Positions 15,682-25,800 of a stretch of DNA of 34,630 bases are shown here, piece by piece (position 1 is the stretch's first letter; the number at the start of each line of letters is the position of its first letter). A model generated the notes under the pieces. That model worked only from the letters and a program-made list of their open reading frames with translations. It made no database searches and was not told the origin of the DNA. Source of the DNA: an uncultured Clostridia bacterium (GTDB lineage Bacteria; Bacillota; Clostridia; TANB77; CAG-508); NCBI GenBank assembly GCA_947630235.1, contig CANRGN010000020.1:1-34630 (forward strand). Reading direction: 5' to 3'. Made by a program: the position numbers and the translations under genes.

Positions 15682-16477
15682 ATGATATATGTAAATGATG
15701 ATAAATTACAAAAAATAAAATTAAATAATTTAAATTTTTATGTTGCAATAGATTTTGATAAAACAATTACTTCAAATGAAAGTTCAGACTGTTGGGATAT
15801 AGGGCTTGACAATTTAGGCGAAGAATATTCTATAAAATCTCAAATGCTTTATCAAAAATATGCACCAATAGAACTTGATTACAATATTGATATTGAAGAA
15901 AAAAATAAAGCAATGGAAGAATGGTGGTATGGAAGTTTAAAATTATTTTATGATTATGGACTAACATTAGAAAATATAAAACAATCAATAAATAATTCTA
16001 ATTATATATTTAGACCATATGCAAAAGAATTCTTGTATAAAATGTATGAAAATCAAATTCCAGTTATTATTTTATCTGCTGGAATAGGAAATGTAATAGA
16101 GGAGGTTTTATACAAAAATAATTGTTATTATAATAATATAGATATAATAAGTAATTTTTTTACTTTTGATGAATCTGGAAAAATAGAAGAGTTTAAAGGA
16201 AAACTGATTCATACATTAAATAAAACAATGAAAGGATATTATAATTCTAAATTTAAAGATAAGTTAGAAAATAAAGAATATAGATTACTTATTGGTGATT
16301 TTATTGAAGATAAAAAAATGGTACCAAGCATAGAATGGGACAGAACTATATCTATTCGGGTTATTAGATAAAAAGATTGATGATAATTTAAAAGTTTTTA
16401 AAGAAAATTTTGATATAGTTTTAACACCAGATGATATATCTTTTAAAACAATTTTGGATATTTGTAAAATTTTTTAA
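15682..16477 (+). pseudogene. UMPH-1 type pyrimidine 5'-nucleotidase, +1 frameshifted
   Basis: A HAD-fold protein resembling cytosolic 5'-nucleotidase III (UMPH-1), best known from eukaryotes. Motif I is AIDFDKTIT. Other family stretches are YAPIELDYN, EEWWYGSLKL, PVIILSAGIGN (motif II), EFKGKLIHTLNK and LIGDFIEDKKM (motif IV). The reading frame ends at TAA 16369-16371 within SIRVIR. Dropping the single C at 16357 restores SIGLLDKKIDDNLKVF and a family-like C-terminus that ends at TAA 16475-16477. The C makes a CGG codon. This is a recent frameshift, a sequencing error or, less likely, recoding. Start choice: GAGG lies 6 nt before ATG 15682, whereas ATG 15670 lacks an SD. Confidence 0.85.
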
Positions 16478-16556
16478 GATTAATATGATTTCATTTATTA
16501 TATTGAGTATGAAAAAATTTTTTTAGTACAAAATAATCCTAGGAGGATAGTAATAA

Positions 16557-18044
16557 ATGGAATCATATTGGAATAAAAGTGTTCAAAATAAGCCAAGTTT
16601 TCCTAAAATAGATAATAATTTAGTAACAGATGTATGTATTATAGGAGCCGGGCTTACAGGGCTTAGTACAGGATATTATTTAGGTAAAGATACAGATTTT
16701 ATAATAATTGAAAAAGATGAAATTTGTTTAAGTACTAGTGGAAAAAATACTGGTAAAGTAACTAGTCAACATGGACTTTTTTATAAATATTTATTAGATT
16801 CGAATGGTATAGAGTATGCAAAAAAATATTTTGAAGTAAATGAAAAGGCAATAGATAATATTGAGAAAATAATAATAGATGAAAATATTGAGTGTGAATT
16901 TAAAAGAGAATCATCTTATGTATTTACTAGAAAACCAGAAGATGAAGGTAGAATATCAAATGAAGAAAAGGTTGTAAATAAAATACAAAAAGGTAAAGCT
17001 AAAGTTTTATCAAAAGTTGATCTACCATTAGAAATTGTTTCTGCAATTGAATTTACAAATCAAGCAAAATTTAATCCTGTAAAATATTGTTATGGATTAG
17101 TAAATGCAATTGTTAGAAATGGTGGAAAGATTTATGAAAATTCAAAAGCTACAAAAATTGAAAAGGTAGATGATATATATGAAATATATGTTAATGAATA
17201 TAAAATAACTGCAAATAAAGTTGTATTAGCAACAAGGTATCCTACTATAAATGTACCAGGTTATTATTTTCTAAAAATGTATCAATCTACATCTTATGCA
17301 ATAGTTGCAGATGTAAAAGAAGAGCTTTTTGAAGGGTATTATATTAGCTCAGATAATCCAGTAATATCCTTTAGGACTATAGAAGATAATGGAAAAAATT
17401 TATTATTAGCAGTAGGTTATGATTATAAAACAGGTACAGAGCAAGTAACAGATGGTTATGTAGATTTAGAAAATGTTATAAAACATATGTATCCACAAGC
17501 ACAAATCTTAGATAAATGGACTGCAGAAGATTGTATATCTTTAGATAAAATTGCATATATTGGTGAATATTCTCATTTAATGAATAATCTTTATGTAGCA
17601 ACTGGTTACAATAAATGGGGCTTAACAACTTCAAATATTGCAGGTAAAATATTGGTAGATAAAATATTTGGTAGAAAAAATGAATATGAAGAATTATATA
17701 AAAGTACACGTTTAGAACCAATTAAAAATTTTGATGAAATGAAAAATATGATTAGTGAAGTTAAAGATTCTATAATTTTGAGTAAGTTTAAATTACCTAA
17801 AGATTATATTGAAAATGTAAAAAATGGTGAAGGTAAAATTGTTAATATTGATAATCAAAAAATTGGAGTATATAAAGATGATAATGGAGAGATTTTTACA
17901 GTTAAACCTATATGTACACATTTAGGTTGTGAATTGTATTTTAACAATATAGATAAGCTTTGGGAATGTCCTTGCCATGGATCAAAATTTACTTATGATG
18001 GTAAGGCTATAGAAGTTCCAGGTATAGTAAATTTAGAAAAATGA
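16557..18044 (+). CDS. FAD-dependent DadA-type oxidoreductase with C-terminal Rieske domain
   Basis: A 495-aa two-domain protein. Residues about 23-380 are a DAO/DadA-like flavoprotein, with the dinucleotide motif DVCIIGAGLTGLSTGYYLG and the FAD-contact segment near TSGKNTGKVTSQHG. Residues about 405-495 are a Rieske domain: C453-T-H455 and C471-P-C473-H474 bind a [2Fe-2S] cluster, and C458 with C473 could form the disulfide of the bc1-type fold. This fusion is a known family in Bacillota; its electron acceptor and substrate are not established. No signal peptide is visible. The SD AGGAGG is strong. It is a client of the suf genes encoded here. Confidence 0.88.
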   Translation: MESYWNKSVQNKPSFPKIDNNLVTDVCIIGAGLTGLSTGYYLGKDTDFIIIEKDEICLSTSGKNTGKVTSQHGLFYKYLLDSNGIEYAKKYFEVNEKAIDNIEKIIIDENIECEFKRESSYVFTRKPEDEGRISNEEKVVNKIQKGKAKVLSKVDLPLEIVSAIEFTNQAKFNPVKYCYGLVNAIVRNGGKIYENSKATKIEKVDDIYEIYVNEYKITANKVVLATRYPTINVPGYYFLKMYQSTSYAIVADVKEELFEGYYISSDNPVISFRTIEDNGKNLLLAVGYDYKTGTEQVTDGYVDLENVIKHMYPQAQILDKWTAEDCISLDKIAYIGEYSHLMNNLYVATGYNKWGLTTSNIAGKILVDKIFGRKNEYEELYKSTRLEPIKNFDEMKNMISEVKDSIILSKFKLPKDYIENVKNGEGKIVNIDNQKIGVYKDDNGEIFTVKPICTHLGCELYFNNIDKLWECPCHGSKFTYDGKAIEVPGIVNLEK

Positions 18045-18054
18045 GACAGAAGTG

Positions 18055-18090
18055 CAGTTTGTACTGTTTAGTACGAACTGTATTTTTTTT
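18055..18090 (+). terminator. Rho-independent terminator after the Rieske oxidoreductase
   Basis: CAGTTTGTACT pairs with AGTACGAACTG (one G-T) around a 4-nt loop, followed by a run of eight T's. Confidence 0.9.
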
Positions 18091-18191
18091 GCTTTTTTCA
18101 TTTGTTTTTCAAATATGTAACAAAATCTTATAATAAAAAAATATATGTTATAATTTTTATATAATGTTATAAGGAGAGATTGTATATTTAT

Positions 18192-18311
18192 GTGGTAAAA
18201 GAATTAAAATCATTAGTTTTAGATGATGAAGGTGTATTGAATGAATTGGCTAATATTAGTGTAAGTGAAGAAGAAAATTTTTTATGGAGGTTAAATAAAT
18301 GTCTTTTGTAG
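18192..18311 (+). pseudogene. Remnant of a leucine-rich protein gene
   Basis: A frame open from GTG 18192 to TAG 18311 encodes KELKSLVLDDEGVLNELANI and further residues that match the last 35 or so residues of the protein at 22220 (KELKLLVLDGSSLDDESVLN). The sequence in front of it (about 18139-18200) matches the leader of that gene at 22150-22215. Copy one has therefore lost about 0.5 kb of the gene while keeping its leader and 3' end. Both leaders contain AGGAG and, about 12 nt on, a two-codon ATG-NNG-TAA frame. The remnant runs 13 nt into the next gene. It may still be translated as a coupling peptide. Confidence 0.65.
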
Positions 18312-21300
18312 AAAATGTAGATATATTTAGTAATAATGATAAATTAAATATTGAATCAAAAGATTTAAAAAGGTGTATTATTGAAGGCTCGAAAGAGAGA
18401 AAAAATGTTAAGTTACAAATTGAAAAATTAGAAGTTCCTGAAAAAGTTAATTATGAGATTTCCAATTTAATTGTTGAAAATGATGTAATAAATGAATTAT
18501 CTGGAATTTCTATAAAACTTACAAATTGTACTATTCAAAATATTGATGGTTTACTAGCGATAAATCAAAGAAAATATCGTGAGCTAAAAAATGTAGAATT
18601 AAGTGATGAAAAATTGGTTATAAATACAAGCGATGCATTAGATGATGAATATAAATTTTATATTGATTGTACTAAATCAAAAGAAATTACACAAGAGATG
18701 TTAGATAATTTTGCAAAGCTTTGTAGAGAAGGTGAACAACTTACTCTTAATTTTACTATAGAACAACTAAAAGAAATTCAAAATAATGGTTTAGTAATAG
18801 ATAAAGTTTGTGGTGTATCTACAGAAATAGAAAATGCATCTGAGCTTTCTGCTCAAGATGCTAAAGAAATGATTGAAGCATTAAATTTAAAATATGTAAA
18901 AATTAAACCTAAAGAAAATCAAAGCTTTTATTCTCACCATATTTATGAAGCAACAGAGTATCAAAAATCAAGAGAAGTATTAGATAAAATTTTAGAAGGC
19001 TTAGATCCAAACGATTCAAATAAAGCAAAATTGTTAGCTGAAATATATAAACGTCTAGCTTTTCACATGAAATATGATTATGATGCTGTAAAAGATGAAA
19101 AAATAGAAGAAGAACGTAAATTTTCATCTAGAAATCTAGTTGGAGGATTACTTGAAGGAAGATGTGTATGTGCAGGTTATGCTGAAATTTTAAGAAATGC
19201 ATGTGCTATTTGTGGTATTGAAGCTAGATATATATCATCAAAAGAAGAGCTTAGTATTGATGAAGACGGAAATATTTCAGAAGATACTCATGCTTTTAAT
19301 CAAGTAAAAATAGATGGTGTATGGTATAATGTAGATTTAACATGGGATAGAGATAGAATTGTAAAAGGACAGCTTCCTCAATATTTTTTAAAGAATGATT
19401 TAGATTTTAAGAAAATGGGAAGGAATGGTCCTGATGGTAAATATGCTGTAATTAGAACTCATATACCAGTGGATTATCATAAATTTGATAAGTGTGATAA
19501 AAATTATTCACAAGAAAAAATTGAAGAATTATTCGATCCTAAAAAGCAACCTAAATATTTAGTATCTATTAAAGAACAAGAAAAAGTAGATTTTGAATTA
19601 CCAGGTCAGAGAATAAAAAATGCGTTAGAAAGAGATGAAATAAGACTTTCACAAGGTACTGGAAATTCAAATGTTGTTATTAAACAAGAACCCAAACCAG
19701 AACCAATTAGGATGACTACAACGAGAACTGAAGAAAGTGAAGATTTAGAACATAAATTTTCTCAAACTGATTTAGTTGATGAAACTGCAGTATTATATCC
19801 AGATGGAAAAAATGGCGATTCTTTAGGGATTGAATATTTAAGTTCAAGTCAAACTTCTAAGAATTTATCTGATACTGAGATTGTAACTAAAGAAATATTA
19901 GAAGATAGAGCAAAGGGAAATTTACCCCAAAGACTTAAAAATTCAAATACTATAGAAGAATTAAGAAAAATCGGAAATGGTAGTTTAACAAAAGGATTAA
20001 TTCTCTTGGGAGCTTCTACAGTAACAGCTACAGGTGAAATAATTGGTTTAAGTAATTCACCTGATATGCTAAATTCATTTTTGAATAATGGACTTATGAA
20101 AGCTTGGGGGATTACAATTGCAGGGGCTTTCGGCATTGAATATATGAAAGAATTAAGTTCATCAATATATAATTCTGCTTTAGCTAGAAGAATACGTAGT
20201 AAACTTGGAATTAGTCCAGATCCTAGAAAATTAAGAACTAATATTGCAAAATCATCTAATCGTATAATAAAAACTTTTGCTACTAAAAAAGCAAATCCAA
20301 GAACTCCTATAAAATATATAAGTAAGAAAAATGATCAATTATTATATAATATGCTTGGAGAACATATTCCATATTCTACAGAATTTGATTCAGCTATAGA
20401 GCAACGCTTGTTAGAAACAGAAATACATTTAAGAAGTGTAGAATTATGTGATGGAATTTTATACAGTTGGAGTGGAATAGAAGAAAGTTTATATGATGGT
20501 GAGGTATATGTAGCCAAATATTGGAGGACCAAAAATCATCCAAATTCAAAGGATGCCACTGAAGTAGAAGAATTTGAAACACATAAAGATAGTAGAGATA
20601 ATATAAATCCAAAAGATGCTAGAGATAGAGAAGTAATAGCATATTATAAAAGAGATTCAAAAGGTAAGTTATATATGTTTGGAATGGGAGATAAAGATAC
20701 TACTGTTTTTTATGATAGAGAGGAGCCTTTATCTGTGGAATCTTCAAAAGTTAAAAAAGGTGTTCAAAAAGAAATTACTACAGCAGAAGAGATTATGGGA
20801 CTAGAAATTAGAGATAGAGTTAAGAAACCTTTTTTACCTCCCACAGAATTTGTGGCAGGGAATGGTAAAACATTTATAAGTAGAATTATTCCAGGAAAAA
20901 TACAAGATATTATTAAAATTGATGGAGCTATTTTAGGGTATTCTGAAAAAGATGCTAAAAAGGGTAAAGATGGAATAATAAGAGATGAAAATACAGCCTT
21001 CTTTTTAGTATCTGTGATAGGATTAGATGGTAAAGAGGAATATTATTTTATAGATAGTAATTACGAATATTCAAAAGTAAAAGTAGGAATTAATGCGGTA
21101 TTTGGAAATAGTAAACCAATTGAAAGTAGCAAATCTCAAGATATATTAGTTAATATTAGTACAGATGAAAATAAGCAACAATTTGAAAAAAGAAAAATTT
21201 TGGCAGAATTTGAATCAGCAGATTTAGATGAAAATGGAAATCCTTGTCCAAAGAAAAGAATTGCAGTTACAAGAAATTCTGATGGAAGACTTCAAGTAAT

Positions 21301-21637
21301 AGAACCATATGGTGAAAAGGATGGAAAAAGATATGCTTGTTTACTTCCACAAACAATATGTATGGATGGAAGAGTAAGAGAAAAATATGAAGAAAGACAT
21401 CAAGAAGAACACGAAGAAGCGAAAAAGATGTTTAGTTTTAATTTTGAATCAGAGGATTCAAGGCGAGAATATAAAAGTGCAGCAGAAGCTTTGCCAGTAG
21501 CGATTGAAGCTTATGGGGAATATGCAATTGATCCTAAAGATATTGTGAATCAAAAGGGGATTATTTTAAAATTAGTTTCAAAAATTAAGAACAAACAAAA
21601 TAATAAAAAAAGAGGTGATAATGATGCAAGATATTAG
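18299..21637 (+). CDS. Large transglutaminase-like protein with central membrane segments
   Basis: A 1112-aa protein with no signal peptide. Residues about 1-180 are short beta-strand repeats (e.g. KLNIESKDLKRCIIEGS). Residues about 210-400 are a transglutaminase-like domain with an intact Cys-His-Asp triad: C291 in RCVCAGYAEIL, H331 in THAFNQV, D346 in WYNVDLTWD. A Pro/Glu/Thr-rich linker follows. Two hydrophobic segments lie at about 563-583 and 597-615. The C-terminal 400 residues are conserved with the protein at 22848 but match nothing I recognise. The SD is GGAGG, 8 nt upstream. It overlaps the next gene. The domain could be a protease, a crosslinker or a peptide-bond remodeller; function is unknown. 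Confidence 0.8.
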   Translation: MSFVENVDIFSNNDKLNIESKDLKRCIIEGSKERKNVKLQIEKLEVPEKVNYEISNLIVENDVINELSGISIKLTNCTIQNIDGLLAINQRKYRELKNVELSDEKLVINTSDALDDEYKFYIDCTKSKEITQEMLDNFAKLCREGEQLTLNFTIEQLKEIQNNGLVIDKVCGVSTEIENASELSAQDAKEMIEALNLKYVKIKPKENQSFYSHHIYEATEYQKSREVLDKILEGLDPNDSNKAKLLAEIYKRLAFHMKYDYDAVKDEKIEEERKFSSRNLVGGLLEGRCVCAGYAEILRNACAICGIEARYISSKEELSIDEDGNISEDTHAFNQVKIDGVWYNVDLTWDRDRIVKGQLPQYFLKNDLDFKKMGRNGPDGKYAVIRTHIPVDYHKFDKCDKNYSQEKIEELFDPKKQPKYLVSIKEQEKVDFELPGQRIKNALERDEIRLSQGTGNSNVVIKQEPKPEPIRMTTTRTEESEDLEHKFSQTDLVDETAVLYPDGKNGDSLGIEYLSSSQTSKNLSDTEIVTKEILEDRAKGNLPQRLKNSNTIEELRKIGNGSLTKGLILLGASTVTATGEIIGLSNSPDMLNSFLNNGLMKAWGITIAGAFGIEYMKELSSSIYNSALARRIRSKLGISPDPRKLRTNIAKSSNRIIKTFATKKANPRTPIKYISKKNDQLLYNMLGEHIPYSTEFDSAIEQRLLETEIHLRSVELCDGILYSWSGIEESLYDGEVYVAKYWRTKNHPNSKDATEVEEFETHKDSRDNINPKDARDREVIAYYKRDSKGKLYMFGMGDKDTTVFYDREEPLSVESSKVKKGVQKEITTAEEIMGLEIRDRVKKPFLPPTEFVAGNGKTFISRIIPGKIQDIIKIDGAILGYSEKDAKKGKDGIIRDENTAFFLVSVIGLDGKEEYYFIDSNYEYSKVKVGINAVFGNSKPIESSKSQDILVNISTDENKQQFEKRKILAEFESADLDENGNPCPKKRIAVTRNSDGRLQVIEPYGEKDGKRYACLLPQTICMDGRVREKYEERHQEEHEEAKKMFSFNFESEDSRREYKSAAEALPVAIEAYGEYAIDPKDIVNQKGIILKLVSKIKNKQNNKKRGDNDARY

Positions 21638-22124
21638 TATTCAAAATAGAAAAGTTTATTCTGAAGTTTATGCTCTTTTAGATATGTTTGGAGAATATTA
21701 TATAAAAAAATTACCAGAAATTATATATCAAAATATTTTAGAATTAAAACAAGAAGATTATAATCCAAAATATACTAAAGATAAATCTTTAAAATCGCAA
21801 CATGTATCTAGAGATGCTATTTCAATAATTGCTTTTTTTCATTTAAGTTATTGGTGTGAAAGCTCTGAAGAAAAAAGTAATTTACAAAAAATTATAAAAG
21901 AAAATGAGAATAAAAATAGCAATTCTAATATTTTTGAGCAGGTAAAGAAGAATGATATAAGTATAAATGAAAAAAAATCTAATGAACTTGTTTCTTTAAA
22001 TAAATCAGAATTATCATCTGATTCAATGATGGCAAGTGAAAAAATGTTACCTGTAAATGTTGAAAAAGATAATTTAATAAAAAGAATCTTTAAAAAATTA
22101 AAAAGCTTTTTTATAAAAAAATGA
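21624..22124 (+). CDS. Small protein of unknown function in the transglutaminase-like cluster
   Basis: A 166-aa protein if read from ATG 21624, which lies 8 nt after AGAGG; ATG 21621 and GTG 21615 are alternatives. It overlaps the end of the preceding gene by 14 nt. Residues 1-85 are a helical domain starting MQDISIQNRKVYSEVYALLD and including IKKLPEIIYQNI and DAISIIAFFHLSYWC. The middle is polar and low-complexity (Asn, Lys, Ser); the end is basic and amphipathic (DNLIKRIFKKLKSFFIKK). I recall similar small proteins in uncultured clostridial genomes, without a known function. Translational coupling to the transglutaminase-like gene suggests a partner role. Confidence 0.75.
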   Translation: MQDISIQNRKVYSEVYALLDMFGEYYIKKLPEIIYQNILELKQEDYNPKYTKDKSLKSQHVSRDAISIIAFFHLSYWCESSEEKSNLQKIIKENENKNSNSNIFEQVKKNDISINEKKSNELVSLNKSELSSDSMMASEKMLPVNVEKDNLIKRIFKKLKSFFIKK

Positions 22125-22219
22125 ATAAGATGGACGTGTGCCAATTTTGATAAAAATATATGTTATAATTTTTATATAATGATAAAAGGAGGAAATGCAT
22201 ATTTATGCAGTAAAAGAAT

Positions 22220-22843
22220 ATGATAGTAAATTTAAAAAGTACAGATTTGATTAATAATATTAGAAATAGATTATTTTTAAGTGATGAAAAAGATATTACT
22301 GAAGAGGATATTTTTAAAATAAAAAGTTTGAGTTTACATAGAATAGGTTATGGTTTAAAAGAAAATTATTTTGATCCAAATGAACTTAAGTTATTTAAGA
22401 ATTTAGAAAATTGTGATTTTTCAGGAATTAATATAACTGATGAAATAATAGATTCACTTGGAAGTTTGGAAAATTTAATTAATTTGGAGTTTGATCATTG
22501 TAATATAAGAACAAATAAAAAATTAAAAAACAAAATTGAAAAAATTAATATTTTGTATTCTAATCTAGGATTAATAGATATTTTAGAAAGTAAAAAATAT
22601 TTAAGATTTTTGTTATTTCAAGAAATTCCAGAAACAGTTGATTTAAAAAAACTGGAAGCTTATACAAATTTAGAAAAAATACAAATATCTAATTCTAATA
22701 TTATTAATGCATCAATTTTAAAAAAATTAAAAGAGTTAAAATTATTAGTTTTAGATGGCTCTAGTTTAGATGATGAAAGTGTATTAAATAATTTGGGGAA
22801 TATTAGGGTAAGTAAAGAAGCAGATTTTTTTTATAGAGGTTAA
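22220..22843 (+). CDS. Leucine-rich-repeat-like protein
   Basis: A 207-aa protein with several irregular leucine-rich units, e.g. LKLFKNLENCDFSGINITDE, LGSLENLINLEFDHCNI and LEAYTNLEKIQISNSNI, the pattern of a small LRR solenoid used for binding. No signal peptide or membrane segment. The start is uncertain: ATG 22220 is the first in frame after a stop, but the only strong SD (AGGAGG, 22187-22192) is 27 nt upstream. Nearer to it are ATG codons of two short frames, 22205 (two codons) and 22195 (19 codons). It ends 4 nt before the second transglutaminase-like gene. Confidence 0.7.
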   Translation: MIVNLKSTDLINNIRNRLFLSDEKDITEEDIFKIKSLSLHRIGYGLKENYFDPNELKLFKNLENCDFSGINITDEIIDSLGSLENLINLEFDHCNIRTNKKLKNKIEKINILYSNLGLIDILESKKYLRFLLFQEIPETVDLKKLEAYTNLEKIQISNSNIINASILKKLKELKLLVLDGSSLDDESVLNNLGNIRVSKEADFFYRG

Positions 22844-22847
22844 ATAA

Positions 22848-25800
22848 ATGGCTTTTTTTGAAATTATAAAAATATTTAGTAATAATGATAAATTAAATAT
22901 TGAATCAAAAAATTTAGATAGTTGCTATATTGTAGGTTCGAAAGAGAGAAAAGATGTTAAGTTACAAATTGATAAATTAGAAGTTCCAGAAAATGTTGAT
23001 TATGAGATTTCTAATTTAATTGTTGAAAATGATGTAATAAATCAATTATCTGGACATTCAATAAAGTTTAAAAATTGTACTATTCAAAACATTGAGGGTT
23101 TACTAGCGATAAATCCAAGAGAAGGTCGTTTTCTAGAAAATGTAGAATTAAGTGATGAAAATATTGTTATAAATACAAGTTATGTATTTGAAAAGAATCA
23201 ATATAAATTTGATATAGATTGTACTAAAGCAAAAGAAATTACACAAGAGATGTTAGATAATTTTGCAAAATTTCATAGAGAAGGAGAACAATTTATTCTT
23301 AATTTTACTATAGAACAACTAAAAGCAATTAAAGAAAATGGTTTAGTAATAGATAAAGTTTGCGATGTATCTACAGTAATAGAAAATGCATCTGAGCTTT
23401 CTGCTCAAGATGCTAAAGAAATGATGAAAACATTAAATTTAAAATATGTAAAAATTACACCTAAAGAAAATGAAAGCTTTTGTTCCCACCATATTTATGA
23501 AGCAACAGAGTATCAAAAATCCAGAGAAGTATTAGATAAAATTTTAGAAGGTTTAGATCCAAATGATTCAGATAAAGTAAAATTATTATCAGAAATATAT
23601 AAACGTCTAGCTTTTCATATGAAATATGATCATGATGCTGTAAATGATGAAAAAATAGAAAAAGAACGTAAATTTTCGTCTAGAAATCTAGTTGGAGGAT
23701 TACTTGAAGGAAGATGTGTATGTGCAGGTTATGCTGAAATTTTAAGAAATGCATGTGCTATTTGCGGTATTGAGTCTAGATATATATTTTCAAAAGAAAA
23801 ACTTACTATGGAAAAAGAGGAAAATATTTTACAATATGCTCATGCATTTAATCAAGTAAAAATAGATGGGGTATGGTATAATGTAGATTTAACATGGGAT
23901 AGAGATAGAATTGTAGAAGGAAAGCTTCCTCAATATTTTTTAAAAAATGATGTTGATTTTAAGAAAATAGAAAGTAAGGGGTCTAATGGTAAATATACTG
24001 TAGATAGATATCATATACCAGATGATTGGAATAAATTTGATAAATGTGATAAAAATTATTCACAAGGAAAAATTGAAAAATTATTTGATTCTAAAAAGCA
24101 ACCTAAATATTTAGTATCTATCTTAAAACTAGGAAAGAAAATAAAAAATGCTTTAGAAAGAGATGATTCATTAGGTACTAAAAATTCAAATGAGGTTATT
24201 AAACCAGAACCAAAAATAGAAAATATAGAAATATTTAGTAATAATGATAAATTAAATATTGAATCAAAAAATTTAAGAAGATGCATTATTGTAGGTTCGA
24301 AAGAGAGAGAAGATGTTAAGTTACAAATTGATAAATTAGAAGTTCCAGAAAATGTTGATTATGAGATTTCTAATTTAATTGTTGAAAATGATGTAATAAA
24401 TCAATTATCTGGAAGTTCAATAAAACTTGAAAATTGTACTATTCAAAACATTGAGGGTTTACTAGAGATAAATCAAAGAAAAAATCGTGAGCTAAAAAAT
24501 GTAGAATTAAGTGATGAAAATATTGTTATAAATACAAGTGATGTATCAGATGATGAATATAAATTTAATATTGATTGTACAAAATCAAAAGAAATTTCAC
24601 AAGAGATGTTAGATAATTTGGCAAAGCTTTATAGAAAAGGTGAACAACTTACTCTTAGTTTTACTATAAAACAACTAGAAGAAATTCAAAAAAAAGGTTT
24701 AGTAATAGATAAAGTTTGTGATGTATCTACAGTAATAGAAAATGCCTCTGAACTTTCTGCTCAAGATACTAAAAAAATGATGGAAACATTAGGTTTAAAA
24801 TATGTTAAAATTACACCTAAAGAAAATGAAAACGCTTATTCACACCATATTTATGAAGCAAAAGTGTATCAAAAATCAAGAGAAGAATTAGATAAAATTT
24901 TAAAAGGTTTAGAGCCAAATGATTCAAATGAAGCAAAAATATTTGCAGAAATATATAAACGTCTAGCATTTCACATAAAATTTGATTATGATGTTAGAAA
25001 AAATGAAAAAAAAGCAGAAAAACGTAAATTTTCATCTAAAGATCTAGTTGGTGGATTACTTGATAGAAGATGTGTACATGCAGGTTATGCTGAAATTTTA
25101 AGAAATGCATGTGCTATTTGTGGTATTGAAGCTAGATATGTATCTTCAAAAGAAAAGATTATTATTGATGATGATGGAAATATTTCAGAAGAGAATTATG
25201 CATATAATCAAGTAAAAGTAGATGGGAAGTGGTATAATGTTGATTTAACATTGGATAGAGCTGGAATTGTAAAAGGACAGCTTCCTCAATATTTTTTAAA
25301 AAATGATGTTGATTTTACGAAAATAGAAGGTAATGGTTCTGATAAAGATATTTTAAATAGATATCATATGCCGTGTGATTCTCAAAGCTGTTATAAATGT
25401 TATGAAACTTGCCCACAAGAAGTAACTAAAGAATTATTTAAAAATCAACCTAAATATTTAGTATCTATTCAAAACTTAGGAAAGAAAATAAAAGATGCTT
25501 TAAAAATTTTAGAACATAAATTTTATCCAACTGATTTGGTTGATGAAACTGCAGTATTATATCCAAATGGAAAGAATGGTCAAGCTTTAGGAATTGAATA
25601 TTTTAAATCGAGTGAACATTTGAAAAAATTATCTGCTACTGAACTAGTAACTAAAGAAATATTAGAAGATAGAGCAAAAGGGAATTTATCCCAAAGAATT
25701 AATACTGAATTTGATTCTACTATAGAGAAAAAATTGTTAGAAACAGAAATGCATTTAAGAAGTGTAGAATTATGTGATGGAATTTTATATAGTGGAAGTG

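Noticed and set aside
17476..17721. 81-codon minus-strand frame inside the Rieske oxidoreductase gene
   Set aside because: It lies wholly within a well supported gene, and no ribosome site or known motif is seen. The same applies to the other minus-strand frames at 6397, 8163, 8717, 13078, 13795, 18909, 19849, 24056, 27662, 29543 and 33069.
21848..22144. 98-codon minus-strand frame rich in Phe, Leu and Ser
   Set aside because: It is the antisense of a Lys/Asn/Glu-rich coding stretch, with no SD or promoter; the composition is a by-product of the plus-strand gene.
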